From contig CM055098.1 of NCBI GenBank assembly GCA_029204225.1, positions 12,447,315-12,511,314 of the forward strand: 64,000 nt of DNA. Reading direction: 5' to 3'. Positions 45,630-56,639 of this stretch are shown here, piece by piece. This DNA is from Diphasiastrum complanatum (taxonomy: Eukaryota; Streptophyta; Lycopodiopsida; Lycopodiales; Lycopodiaceae). Numbering within the stretch: the first letter of the stretch is position 1; the number at the start of each line of letters is the position of its first letter. The notes under the pieces were generated by a model. The model ran no database searches, had not been told where the DNA came from, and was given only the letters and a program-made list of their open reading frames with translations. The position numbers were made by a program, and so were the translations under genes.

Positions 45630-46375
45630 TGTTGGATTTATTCATCTATTCTCCTAAATCCCATGTTAATCTAGTTCCATTCATATCACCACAGTTTTAT
45701 ATGCATTGTCGCACAGTCTACAGAAATACGTTATTATTGGAGAAAGGCTTGAAAGACTCATCCGACTTGTCTGACTTGGTGACTTGGCCGACTTTATCAG
45801 GAGGTCTGACTTGTCGACTCGCTAGACTATCATCAAAGACCAAATTGTCCTGACTTTATTGACTATCGGCAGTGACTTGCTCGACTCTGAATAGTCAAAG
45901 CCTTCTCACATTCAATTCATGTACTATGCAGCTACTTGAAAATGACAACAACCACCACGATGTACTCCAGATGGCACAACGACTCCATGTTATCTTCTTG
46001 TACACTCATCTGCACAAATGTAAATTGTAATAGATGACCATTGTAAATCTAATCGAGACCATGTCAATGAGACAAACACTATAGATGCTTTCATGTATAT
46101 CGATTCATTCTTTTAGACTGATTGTCAATAATAAGCTCATAGCTTTACAAAGCGGAGCTAGCTTCCTGAGCACGCGGTTTCGCCTGCTATTGTCTTGTGC
46201 TCATAGCATCAACCTAACTTGTATTTCTATACATTAATCTAAATCAATCATTGTCTTTTATTGCGTTCAGAGTGCTTGTCAGAATGGTATGTTTAGCTAT
46301 TCCATTTATTGTTTTACTTTATTACTACTTTGTTTGAGTGTCTGCTCTTTTGCTTCTGCAAACAACCCCAATTAA
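45630..46375 (+). repeat. Copia LTR (family 1), 3'-truncated, inserted in Gypsy RT
   Basis: It starts TGTTGGATTTATTCATC. The block through CACAGTCTACAGAAATACG matches the LTRs at 738, 19974 and 34103. The region ATCATTGTCTTTTATTGCGT to CAGAATGGTATGT matches the middle of the 34103 LTR, after which the match fades near 46370. No PBS or internal region follows. Confidence 0.7.
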
Positions 46376-46378
46376 GCT

Positions 46379-46603
46379 ATGCTCTTGTGTTCACCTACTG
46401 TTGTAGTAGTGCATACACCGAGGATTGATCTTCCACTGAATCTTGACACTTATCTCATGTTTGAGCAATGTGATGTCAATGTGAGAAAATTGCCAAGTTT
46501 TGATAAAGCTCGTTTCATTATTCTACATCCTTTGGATCTAGAAGATGAGATAGTCTTCTCTGTTGTTTTGTACAATCAGTTTGCATCAAAATTCTTGTAA
46601 ATA
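46379..46603 (+). pseudogene. Fragment homologous to the unknown region of the element C ORF
   Basis: The plus frame contains YLMFEQCDVNVRKLPSFDKA then FIILHPLDLEDEIVFSVVLYNQ. This aligns with LMYEHCYVNVLKLSNFNK and IVLHPLDLGDGIVIIAGLYDQ of the 28280-31372 ORF (around residues 775-820) without gaps over most of its length. It stops soon after (TAA near 46600) and shows no Gag or LTR of its own, so it is a relic of a second element carrying the same unknown protein region. Confidence 0.75.
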
Positions 46604-47059
46604 ATCTCTATGGAATCCTTATATAAGACAGTTTAAAGTGCTTCCATGTACAAGATATATCCAATCAACCACCTTAAAATCTCTAGGAGACCCCTTAAGT
46701 GTTAAAAATAATGACATTTAGGAAAATAAATGGATCCATTCAATTCAAAAGAGTGATTGGTTGCATTACTACTTCCAATTCTATCAATTTGAATAAGCTA
46801 GAAATGTCACAATCTTGATATGTAAGCAAGAGCAATCTAAACAAAGAGGCCTTAGGCATTACATATGTAAAGCCCATGGGTTGCGATGCTTAGGACATTA
46901 CACTTTGTAAAGCCCATAATATTTTGGGCCTCAAACATGATCATAAAAAAGAAATGTCGGGTTTTATGCCAAGGTAAGCTTTTGCTCTTGTGGCTTTCAT
47001 GGATCTCAGAACCCAAGTGTCGACATTCTACGAGTAAATTCTTTGCAAGTTTTACGAGT

Positions 47060-47815
47060 TTCTTCTACCCATGATCCAACAAAATGGTAGCAAATGGTGT
47101 GCTACTCTTTTATGCCACTACATGATTTCTTATGAACAAGAATTGTGGTTTGATGCATAGTTAAAAATTTGACTATCCTTTAAATATTAAATAGGTCCAT
47201 CACAAAACTCTTTGTTACTCTTTAAATATATGTTTGTTTTGATCAAAAAAAAGTGTTCATGAAATTGTAAAAGTTAGCATGCTGGCGTGCTAGGCTACAA
47301 ATTTTTTTTATTTCAAAAACTTGAAGGTCTTTTTATTGTTTTTTGAAAAACTAAAACTCTTTTTTGGAGTTGATTCGGCTCGCATGCTGGTTTGCTAGCT
47401 GGGATTATAAAATAGAAAAACTATTTTAACAAATTTGAGAACCAAGAATTGAGTAAAAACATTATTTCAGAATATTTTATGCAACCTCCAAACATAGCAT
47501 GCCAACATGCTAATTAAACGAACTAGATTTTTTTTTTTTCGTAGTCTTTAAAAATAGCACGTCGGTGTGCTATATGAAATAGGAAATTTTTTTTGCAGCC
47601 TTTAAAGATGTTTTTTTTTGGGCAATTTTGCTTGGCACGCTGGCATGCTATCTTTGGAAGCTACAAAAAGAGAATTTAATTTAAAAAATTTCTTACTTTG
47701 TGAAATTTTTAACTATGTACCAAACCACATTCTTAATAATAAACATTTGAAGTAGCGAGATTAAAAAGGTAGCACACCATGTGCTATCTTTTTGTTGAAT
47801 TATGCCAAGAAATAA
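47060..47815. mobile_element. Long-TIR (foldback/MULE-like) element with palindrome array
   Basis: The left arm (about 47060-47180) and right arm (about 47690-47815) are inverted repeats of each other over ~110 bp. Landmarks are CAACAAAATGGTAGCAAATG on the left versus the complement of TAGCACACCATGTGCTATCT on the right, and TGGTTTGATGCATAGTTAAA versus TGGTTTGGTACATAGTTAAA. Inside and within the arms, seven imperfect palindromes of the type TAGCAYGCYGGYRTGCTA recur. There is no transposase frame. It looks like a non-autonomous element. Confidence 0.7.
47275..47292. repeat. Palindromic motif, representative copy
   Basis: TAGCATGCTGGCGTGCTA. Other copies: 47087-47105, 47381-47397, 47495-47512, 47555-47572, 47633-47650 and 47770-47786. 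Confidence 0.85.
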
Positions 47816-48471
47816 AAAAATCTACTCTCAAAATGCCAAGGCCCTCAAAAGGTTCAAGACCCTTCAGCTTGAGTTTTTGGGGAAAGTCCTCAAGGTAGGG
47901 CTTTCTCCTACATATAAGAAATAAGGTGATATACGCATATGAGAAGCTTCGCCCTAGGCATTGGCATTCGAATCTCTCTAAAATAAACTTGAAAAAAGAC
48001 TTCATTTTACAAGAATTAAATAAAAACAAATTTGCCTAGAAGCGACACTAACCACTACCATAAAAAAACAAAAGAAAAATTTTTGGGCCGAATTTATGGC
48101 AACACAAACTCACTTAATCAACAAGTGAGTAAAGTTGTCTCTAAATACAAAAAAAACAATATAGAATATACAGAGAAATTTATGGCAACACAAATCACTT
48201 CCTGAACTTTGAAATGGTGAAACATTTCATACCCAATTGACTTTTTAAATTGGATTTCAATATTCTACACCCATAGCCTTTGAAAATTAGATTTGAATGG
48301 ACTTTTAATGATGTGAAAGATTATGCCAAAGTTAAGGGTAACTCAAATTGACGTTGGCATAACGGAGAGTCTATTTACAAATTTGACATAGTTCATTCTT
48401 AAAAAGTATCAAACATTAAGGATATGGAATGGGCCAAGTGGGGCCATTCCTCCGAGTTCTACACATAGATG

Positions 48472-48753
48472 GAGCACATGGCACCTTATCGGTCACCCTC
48501 AGTGTTCGAGACAGCCGGCATTCTTAAGGAATGGAACCGGCATCTTTTCCCAAAAACCGACACCTACAAAATTTTGCAGGATTTTTTAAATGATAAATTT
48601 AAGATTTTATAGGGAAAACCGGCAATTAGAAGCATATTCCCTTTTAGTATCCGAGAAACTCCTTAAGATACGGGATTTTTGAGGGAAACCTCAAAAAAGT
48701 TTCCCGAACACTGGACCGTCACCGTCACCCTTGGGAGCACATGGCACCTTATC
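48472..48753. repeat. 19-bp direct repeat flanking the MITE
   Basis: GAGCACATGGCACCTTATC occurs at 48472-48490 and 48735-48753, outside the MITE and its GTCACCCT flanks. Confidence 0.9.
48500..48713. mobile_element. hAT-like MITE
   Basis: A 214-bp noncoding insert with terminal inverted repeats CAGTGTTCG (left) and CGAACACTG (right), the CAGTG type typical of hAT elements. The 8-bp sequence GTCACCCT precedes it (48492-48499) and recurs 10 bp after its end (48724-48731), a plausible target duplication with a small extra GACCGTCACC between. Confidence 0.65.
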
Positions 48754-48908
48754 TATCAACCTTCCTCGGCAAAATGCCCTTGAGACTGAATCCAGCCTCC
48801 CTTAAATCATAACAATGCCCAACTATGGCTAATAAAGTTGGGGCTTGGTCCACGTGTTTGATAATGCAAATGCCACATGTCAAGTGCGACTCCTGCCCTT
48901 TCCTTTTG

Positions 48909-48982
48909 CCACTTGTGGACCGGCATTCAGTCAGTGCGCACTCGGCCACTTGTGGACCGGCATTCAGTCAGTGAGCACTCGG
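48909..48982. repeat. 37-bp tandem duplication upstream of CCX copy 2
   Basis: Two adjacent 37-bp units begin CCACTTGTGGACCGGCATTC and differ at one base (GTGCGCA versus GTGAGCA). They lie just outside the start of homology with the other CCX locus. Confidence 0.95.
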
Positions 48983-48984
48983 GC

Positions 48985-50342
48985 TGACGCGGTTACTCCT
49001 TAACTGCAGTTCACTAACTGCGGTTTCGAAGTCCTCTTGCTCGGACTCCAGGCTATATTGCTGTCGAGCGAGTGCTGAAAAAGCAGGCAGATCGCGTTCC
49101 ATCAGGCGACAAATGTGCGTTCGAAATTCTGGATCGTTTCGGTGTTGATGGTCGGCGTATTGGAATGGAAGGGCTCAGACTCCCCAGATCTTGGATTTTA
49201 TTCTATGTATGCGCAATTCTGACGTGGGTTTTCCAATTCTGCAGGATTTAGTTGGAAGCAAGTTTCAGAGATTCTGATGGCTGAACAGGGCTGTCAACTC
49301 TTGGATTGAGATATAATCAGCTTTTATCTCAATTTGTTCTCACCAAATGAGAACTGTAGATTGCATACTTGATGGGCTTTTAGCTTGATGTGAGCACAAA
49401 TAGCACAAGGAAGAAACTAATGCTGCAGAGCATTTGGGTGGAAGGAGGATAATGCGGTATAGTCAAACGCTTCTTGTAGATTGATATTTGCAAGTACGTT
49501 GTCCTGATACGCTTTCGGTACACGTTATTCTTACATCTTTATGCTGTGTTAAAGCACAACGAATTCTAAATTCAGGATCAGCGTGTAGTCTAATGTCGAT
49601 GTGTTTGTGCTTTGTCTGTTTTGTTTTCCCCTTTCTAGCTTGAAGTTCATGTTTTCACTCTGTCCTGCATACGTTTGCATAGGTTGTCGGTCGAGGTGCA
49701 ATTAGTTCAATTCACCTCTTCGTTTATTTACTACGTCGTGTGCTTCGTGGTTAGAACATTAATCTTGTTACGCAAACTTTTATAAAGTAAATAGTTTAGT
49801 GAAAGAAGTCCTGCTAAAGGCAACGCTATTGGGTCCGATATACTTTGAGAACCTTATGGATTGGCTTGCCTTTATCATGTTTCATGTCTTTCTGTTGTGT
49901 TATACTTTGCCGTGTGCGCATTATGTTTGTCAGGGCGTCCAATTTGAGGTGGCCAAGACGTGGACTAGACGGAATGTGCACGCTTTTTATGAAAAGCTAC
50001 AGTTATGCTCGGATCTTAGCACCTACTTCCTCATGAAGAAATTGATACTGGTTGATGAAGCATCTACGAGCATCTCTGTCACCTCAGAGCTTTTGGTTGA
50101 TCTTAATTTTTTTCATTTCCTCTGGTAAACAAAGCAATGATTTCGCCTACTTGTACGAGAAGGAAATTGAGTTATTGAGGGCTTGGCAGAATCAGACAGG
50201 ATCAAAGATTAAAAGACAGCAAGCGTGTTGGGAATACAGAATGACCTTGATTGTGTCAATTCTTCATCTTATTTGAAAACTTCAGGAATAATTATACACC
50301 AGTTCGTTGGAAAAGTTAGAATTATAGGTGTTCGAATTAGAA
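48985..50342 (+). promoter_or_regulatory. Upstream/5' UTR region of CCX copy 2
   Basis: Homologous to the reverse complement of 16750-17960. Shared blocks include CCATCAGGCGACAAATGTG (49100-49118), GAAGCAAGTTTCAGAGATTC (49255), GATGTGTTTGTGCTTTGTCT (49599), and the block before the ATG ending TAGGTGTTCGAA. No clear protein-coding frame. A 5' UTR intron is possible given pyrimidine/AG tracts such as CCCTTTCTAG (49630-49639). Confidence 0.6.
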
Positions 50343-52412
50343 ATGCGGCACATTTGGTTCAAGCTTGCTCGGAAGGCTTTTCACACTGTTGCCTTAGTTG
50401 TATTTTCTTTATTACTGTGGGATGGTGTGTTTCTCAACCCTACCAGACCTTTTACAAGAATTCAGAGGTCTGACGAAGATTCGAGAGCTCCCTCGAACAA
50501 TCGGCCTGTTGGGCCTGCATATTCTGGGGAAGCTGGAGTTCCTGGATCAAGAAGAACAGGGATCCTCAAATACAGGGGCTTATCAAAAGTAGGCGATCAT
50601 CGTCTTCCTAGATTTTTTGCAGCCGCCTTTGGCAGGCATCGTAGCAATTCTTTGATCAGAGCGAGGCCTCTTGCACAGGATGGGAATGAGACGAAGACAA
50701 AAACCCCACGTTGGGGAAATTTCCAGAGTGCAGCTCCTTGCAGGAAAGTCCAGGGGCATGCAGGCTTCTCGAATGCATGCGAGTTTGTTATGGCGCATGA
50801 GGAATGCAGATCGGAAGGTTTGATCGACTATACACTTTTTTTTTTCTGTGTTTGTGGAAACCAACCACTGCTTGGGCACATCTCGCTGATCATTTGGCTA
50901 ATAGCTCTGTTTTACATCCTCGGCAACACGGCAGCGGATTACTTTTGTTGCTCTTTAGAAAAGCTTTCGAGACTTTTGCATCTGTCTCCGACCGTCGCTG
51001 GCGTCACACTCCTGCCCTTTGGCAATGGAGCTCCCGATGTATTTGCAAGCATTGCAGCATTCATGGGGAATGGTAATGGAGACGTGGGGTTCAACAGCGT
51101 GCTGGGAGGTGCTGTCTTCATAGTCTGCGTTGTAGCTGGTTCTGTGATTCTGCTAGTGGCAGGAACATCTGTTCACCTGGATCGCGGATGCTTCATCCGA
51201 GATATTTCTTTTTTCCTTGCAGCTCTTGTGAGTCTCTGCGTAATCTTTATAGTGGGCAAGATCTCTTTTGGGGGAGCACTGGCATACGTTTCTATTTATC
51301 TTCTGTACGCAATAACTGTGGCTGCATGGGAATGCTTGAAACCAGAGTCTTGGCATGATTCTCAGCCATCACCCTCTCAGGCATGTCCAATTATTCATAT
51401 TTCAGCAAAACAGCTTGATGAAGGGGAACCTTATACACTCCTACCAGATCCTGGATTGCCCTCAGCTCTTCCTGTAGGCAGTATCCCATTGCCTCAGTGG
51501 CAATGGATTTCAAGATATTTGATGTTTTCTGATCATAATGAGACGTCCAACACTGATGAAAGTAATCAACCCATGTGGAGACAAAGGGTAACATATACAG
51601 AAGCCTCTATGATTCTGCATATTTTACGCAAGCTTTGTGGGTTGCTGATAGAGTGGCCTCTTTCCTTGCCAAGACGTCTCACAATTCCAGTTGTGGAAGA
51701 GGGTAGGTGGTCTCAGTTCTATGCAGTGTCAAGTGCCATTCTTGCTCCAGTTCTTGTTGCTTCTGTGTTGAATGTCAAAGGTGAGATAATAGCCCAAGGC
51801 TGGCTCATCTATGTAGGCCTGTGCTGTGGCTGCGTTTTGGGAATCCTTGCATATTTCTCAACCGAGGCTGAGCACCCTCCAAGGAATTTTGCATTTGCTT
51901 GGGTGTGTGGAGGATTTTTCATGAGCATTTTCTGGTTTTACCTTATTGCAAAGGAATTAGTTGCAGTTTTGGTCAGCCTAGGTGTGATTCTAGAAATTGA
52001 TCCAGCAATTTTAGCTCTCACTCTTCTAGCTTGGGGTAACTCTAGTGGGGACATGATGGCTAACATCGCCTTGGCATCTAATGGGGGTGATGATGTGCAA
52101 ATTGCCATATCTGGATGTTATGCAGGACCCATGTTCAATACACTCATGGGATTAGGACTGTCCCTGGTTTTTGCCACTTGGAAAGCTGACTCTGGTATAT
52201 ATTCAATTCCAAAGGATGACACTCTCTTCTTGACTATGTGTTTTCTGGTGGTGGGGCTGCTTTGGGCACTCTTGCTATTATCCAGCAACAACATGCAACC
52301 AGGCAGAGTCTCCGGCATTGGGCTATTGCTTTTGTATGCAATATTTTTTATTATGCAGATTTCTTCAGCTGCAGGTTTCACCCCTTTCAAAGATGGCTTC
52401 TTGCATACTTGA
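50343..52412 (+). CDS. CCX: Cation/calcium exchanger (CCX family), copy 2
   Basis: A 689-aa intronless CCX exchanger, paralogue of the gene at 14677-16749, with most residues the same when the two are read together. It shows an N-terminal membrane segment (about residues 12-28) and a variable Arg-rich region. The first alpha-repeat has GNGAPDVFAS at about 227-236, with GFNSVLGGAVF downstream. A cytosolic-type polar loop lies at about 340-425. The second alpha-repeat has GNSSGDMMAN at about 565-574 plus GCYAGPMFNT. The first ATG (50343) is used as start; the frame is open five codons further to a GTG that is also present in copy 1. The conserved acidic and polar residues of both alpha-repeats are retained, so the protein should be able to transport. 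The gene is divergent to copy 1. AATAAA at 52561-52566 is a possible poly(A) signal. Confidence 0.95.
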   Translation: MRHIWFKLARKAFHTVALVVFSLLLWDGVFLNPTRPFTRIQRSDEDSRAPSNNRPVGPAYSGEAGVPGSRRTGILKYRGLSKVGDHRLPRFFAAAFGRHRSNSLIRARPLAQDGNETKTKTPRWGNFQSAAPCRKVQGHAGFSNACEFVMAHEECRSEGLIDYTLFFFCVCGNQPLLGHISLIIWLIALFYILGNTAADYFCCSLEKLSRLLHLSPTVAGVTLLPFGNGAPDVFASIAAFMGNGNGDVGFNSVLGGAVFIVCVVAGSVILLVAGTSVHLDRGCFIRDISFFLAALVSLCVIFIVGKISFGGALAYVSIYLLYAITVAAWECLKPESWHDSQPSPSQACPIIHISAKQLDEGEPYTLLPDPGLPSALPVGSIPLPQWQWISRYLMFSDHNETSNTDESNQPMWRQRVTYTEASMILHILRKLCGLLIEWPLSLPRRLTIPVVEEGRWSQFYAVSSAILAPVLVASVLNVKGEIIAQGWLIYVGLCCGCVLGILAYFSTEAEHPPRNFAFAWVCGGFFMSIFWFYLIAKELVAVLVSLGVILEIDPAILALTLLAWGNSSGDMMANIALASNGGDDVQIAISGCYAGPMFNTLMGLGLSLVFATWKADSGIYSIPKDDTLFLTMCFLVVGLLWALLLLSSNNMQPGRVSGIGLLLLYAIFFIMQISSAAGFTPFKDGFLHT

Positions 52413-52540
52413 CTCCAAAGCTGATTTTGCTAAAGATTTATTTGAGATTCTCACATTTTTCATTATATAAGTTGTAACATATGTTCAGTCCTTCAAAGCA
52501 TTGATTTTCAAACACACTAATGTAACCATTGACAAGTTGT
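52413..52540 (+). other. 3' flank of CCX copy 2 shared with copy 1
   Basis: TGACTCCAAAG at the stop and ACATATGTTCAGTCCTTC-like sequence match the reverse complement of about 14540-14679, marking the 3' limit of the duplicated block. Confidence 0.7.
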
Positions 52541-52560
52541 AAAGAAATATGTGTTTTGGC

Positions 52561-52566
52561 AATAAA
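52561..52566 (+). terminator. Candidate polyadenylation signal
   Basis: AATAAA about 150 bp after the CCX stop codon. Plant poly(A) signals are loose, so this is tentative. Confidence 0.35.
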
Positions 52567-52949
52567 TGTGGCCGAATTGGAAAGGAGACAATTTGCAAAG
52601 AATGATGTTATATGGAGATTCCAACATGGTGCTACTTGGTATGTCTCATCATATTTTTCTACAAAGGAGTGTCAACATTGAACATTCTTCAAAACTTATT
52701 CCCTCTCTCAACTCATGAATATATAACTTTTCTCCATTAATATGCATTTGGCATTAGAAATCTTTTTACAACAAATGCATATGAACCAGTTCTCGAAATC
52801 ACTCATTATCAAACCACGACACGAGGTATCATCTTGGGATAATGCGATACACAACTCACCAAAGCTTGTTGGAATTGCATGTTGAATGTTGTTAAATGCA
52901 AATCATGATGAAGACATGTACTAATATTTTTAAGAGGTAAATTTTCCTC

Positions 52950-53188
52950 TAGAATTTTTTTTAAGAAGTGTCATGAAATCTCACCTACTTGGTGGTTGAC
53001 CAATATGAGTTATGCAGTTGGTCACCAATCTCACCAGAAACTCTTGATTTCTAGGAACTCGAGCCCTAAATAATCTATGTAAGAGTGATTCCATTAACAT
53101 CTAAACAACACCTAACTAGGGACACTTGGTCATCCACAATTATGCCATGTGGCATGAAATCGATAGCTAGACTTTACATATCTTCACA
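52950..53188 (-). repeat. LTR fragment, minus
   Basis: In minus orientation, the purine tract TTTTAAGGAG (53198-53189) is followed by TGTGAAGATATG at 53188, the start of an LTR. The far end is not defined. Confidence 0.55.
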
Positions 53189-53229
53189 CTCCTTAAAAGT
53201 AGTTAGCTTTTCAACATAATTTGACTAAT

Positions 53230-53425
53230 CATTCCAAGTGCTATTCTTAACTTACAAAATAAAGACTTCAATAACAGTTTTGTAAGGATATCAACACATT
53301 TGGATGTATTCACATGATCTAGCACTACCTCCTTGGATTGAACTTTTTCCCTTACAAAATGGTGAGCACCTTCAATGTACTTGCTCCCACCAGCATGAAA
53401 GATTGGATTGGGTGCAAGTGCTTGG
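53230..53425 (-). pseudogene. Copia RNase H C-terminal fragment
   Basis: The minus strand encodes QALAPNPIFHAGGSKYIEGA, HHFVREKVQ, then KCVDILTKLL. This is the end of Copia RNase H, followed by the PPT/LTR at 53188. It is homologous to the fragment at 4013-4310. Confidence 0.85.
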
Positions 53426-53959
53426 GGTGAAATGTGTTGGAGAAAACCCTAATCTCCGCTCTACAAAATCAACAGTGGATGAACACATGATTGAAATGAA
53501 TCTCGATCACCCTATTTAAACTGTCACAAAAACACTAAGAAGGAAGGCCAATCGGTTATCTGTGGGTCAAAATAGTGACGAAGATATCAGAACAACGTTA
53601 TGAGGCCATCGAGTAGAGATAGGTGAACTAAGGGTTGCCCAAGGTGAACAAATAAGTGAACAACAATCCTACCAAGACGTTAACAACTCTTTGAAATGGA
53701 TGATAGATCTTATGAAAGATGGACAGAGACTAACAAAATCAAACACAAACAACATTGTAGCTGAATCGAAAAACTTTGATTATTGATAAAATGTGCGTAC
53801 AAAAAATTTGCTCATAAACAAGTGTCCTACAATATTCAGCCTCGATGGTACAAAACCTATGATACAATATGTAAACACTACCTTTTCTATGCCATAAAAT
53901 GAGTGTGCTACAATGATCAGTCTCAACGGACATGCACAAATCCTACCACATCTAATATT

Positions 53960-54960
53960 ACATGTTCTCCTTGTCCATCCTAGGTAATGGATATTTATTC
54001 TTAATAGTCACTTTATTCAATCCCTTGTAATCTATGCACATCCAAAAACTCCATCCTCCTCTTTTTTCAGAAGAACGAAAGTGCCCCATGGTGATTTACT
54101 AGGCTGGATATGTCTCATCCTCAAAAAGTTTTCTATTTGATTTGAAATCTCTATCTCCTCTTTTTGAGAAAACCTATAAGGTTTCCTAGAGATAGGTTGA
54201 GTTCTTGAATTAACTTTCATGTCATCTACTAACATAGATGGTAGTAAACCATGAGGTATTTATGTTGGAAATACATCTTTAAATTCACTTACGATCTAAT
54301 TTTTCATTGCTTATTTTAGAATTGTTGAGATTTCACAACTATTCAGACACACATCAAAAACATCACAATAAGAATTGCAAACACTAAAAAAACTTCATAT
54401 AATCAAATGTTTCTATTAAATTAACTGTAGAAATCACATCCAATGGAGAAACAAAATAACTTACAAATAATGTAACTACTTTACCACTCTCCTTGAAAGT
54501 GAGAACAAGCTTCTCAAAATCAATAATTAAAGAAGGCGATTTATTGAACAACCACTCATATCCAAAAATCAATCAGTACGTGCTATGTCTAAAACATGAA
54601 AATTAACTAATTCGTTACGATCTTGAATCTACACTAGGAGATTTGGTACTCTAACATTCGAAGTCTCCAACTTGCTCTTGAAGCTAGATAAACTTGATAT
54701 TTATGATTGTTGGCTTCAATTGTCAGGCTGAGTTTCTACAAAAAATGAGAAATAATAAAATTATGAGTAGAACCATTGTCTAATAGAATACTAACTTCTT
54801 TATTTTTAATTGTGTCTTTCAAACAAAGTAAATCATGGGGCAAGAAAGAAACAATACTAAAAGAACATTTCCACTCACAATTACAGAGGACATTTCAAAT
54901 GTTTTACCTTTACCACCAAGGATTTCAATCATCTGTGTCATAGGTTTTTTTATTTCCAAA
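53960..54960 (-). pseudogene. Gypsy protease and RT-start remnant
   Basis: Minus-strand order: an aspartic protease motif LDNGSTHNFI (about 54755-54785), a WLFNKSPSLIIDFEKLVLTF segment (about 54490-54550), and the RT start SRKPYRFSQKEEIEISNQIE then [20 protein letters not shown] (about 54060-54185). Stops and gaps separate the pieces. The RT start differs from that of the Gypsy at 43170-45629, so this is another Gypsy family. Confidence 0.8.
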
Positions 54961-55319
54961 CAAAACTTCATATTAAAATGTATAGATCATGTATAGTCGG
55001 TAAAGCAATAATTTTTACTAGCTATTATTTGAATTATAGCATAAACTTGATAACATGATCTTACCAAGCTAAGAGATGCCAAGTAAATAAACATTTAAAG
55101 ACAATGAGCCCTATGTTTAAATGATCGTCTAAGGGCCCAAGTTAAAGATAAGTATTTTCCCGTGTAAGGGACCAATAATAGGTTAAAAACCAAGAATATG
55201 GATGGTAGATGTTTAATGAGAAACACCAAGCTAGAAAACACATGGTCCAATGTTAACATGGGAGCACAAGGCGTAAAGGCTCTCAATAACAAAGTATGTA
55301 GCATTCAAATTTTGATTAT

Positions 55320-55940
55320 CAATAAAGGTTGCATAGAACCCAAGAATACTTTTTAAAGCATATTCAAAACAATCATAAATAGCATGTGGGCAAATTGCAT
55401 TTATCACAAACTAAGTGTGAATGAATGATGTATTGACAACAATATATACAACTTATAAAAAGCAACACCAGATGTGACTAACACTTTGCGTTGTTGGACC
55501 CATCATAGCTCTTTGTGTCTTTTGAACAAAATCAACGCTTATTTTTTTCAATCAAAAGCATAGCTTTTAGTACAAACAATATTATATCATTTTCAAATTC
55601 TAAAGTCTAACACAATCTCAAGGATTTGCTTATAGCATGTCTCATTCATAATAACATGTAAACTTATTGCCAAGCATTTCATGATATAGTTTGCAAGTAA
55701 AAAAACAATAGTTTCTATTATCTATTTCTAAGGTTTGGATTGAGGATGATCTTTCCAAAAGCTATGCTCATTATATTAGTATTGATGGCACATACATTTT
55801 TCATGGGACATCCATTGAGGCTCTCTACAAGGTAAAGTTAAAGATGTCAATACAATTAGAAAAAGATGGGTAATTCTATAAGCCACAAGCATGAGAATTA
55901 ACTTTAACATACTTTTAATGGCTCAATCCTATAAACTAGA
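55320..55940 (+). repeat. Dispersed repeat, copy 2
   Basis: Same-orientation homologue of about 42000-42790; landmarks are given there. No coding content recognised. Confidence 0.6.
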
Positions 55941-56639
55941 AACGAAAGGCCAGCCTCATAGACATTTACATCTAAGCTAAGTTTCAATGTTCTAGAATGC
56001 ACTAAACATGTATTTTAGTCTTGGAAGTTCATCCAATACAATTTGAGAATGATATAACTAGTAAGGTATATGTAACATCATTACAATGTTTCGTATGTTG
56101 GTGACTCTAATACTTTAATTTGGATATTATGTAATGAGAAATGAAAACATAGTTTCACGGTTTATAATTGACATTCAACTTTATTATTATATTTATATGT
56201 ATTGATGTCTTTTCAAGTACCAATATTTTTTGGAATTGCTTGGATTGTTTTTTTATATGTTGAATCATTTGAACCACATGAAGCAATAAATCTATATAGA
56301 ATGATTCTAAATTATTTGCAATCTTTTTTTCATGAGTAGTACAAACTGTAGATATAATAAGATTATTTTAAAAAGAACATATAGAGATGCGTCTACTAAC
56401 TTTTTTAAAGGAGGGTTTTCACAATGCTAGGTGATATCTTTTTGTCAATGATGTTGTAATTTGTCCAATGTGAACTTTTTTGTTTTTGTTGTATTTCAAC
56501 TTGTAGATGTGAATGTTCTTCGTGCTCTTTATGGTGGTGTGTTTTTTGCATTCAAACAATTTATCTAATGTATACTTTTGTAAATTTGCATTAGAGTAAA
56601 CTTTCAGAAATGAAATAGATAAACGTTCTTTGATTTACC

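Noticed and set aside
47060-47815. Evenly repeated palindromes considered as a CRISPR array
   Set aside because: The spacing is irregular, the repeats are imperfect, the host is a plant nuclear genome, and the motifs sit inside an inverted-repeat element.
49799-50128. 109-codon plus frame upstream of CCX copy 2
   Set aside because: It lies in the duplicated upstream region, where the other locus has no equivalent open frame. It is more likely 5' UTR or intron.
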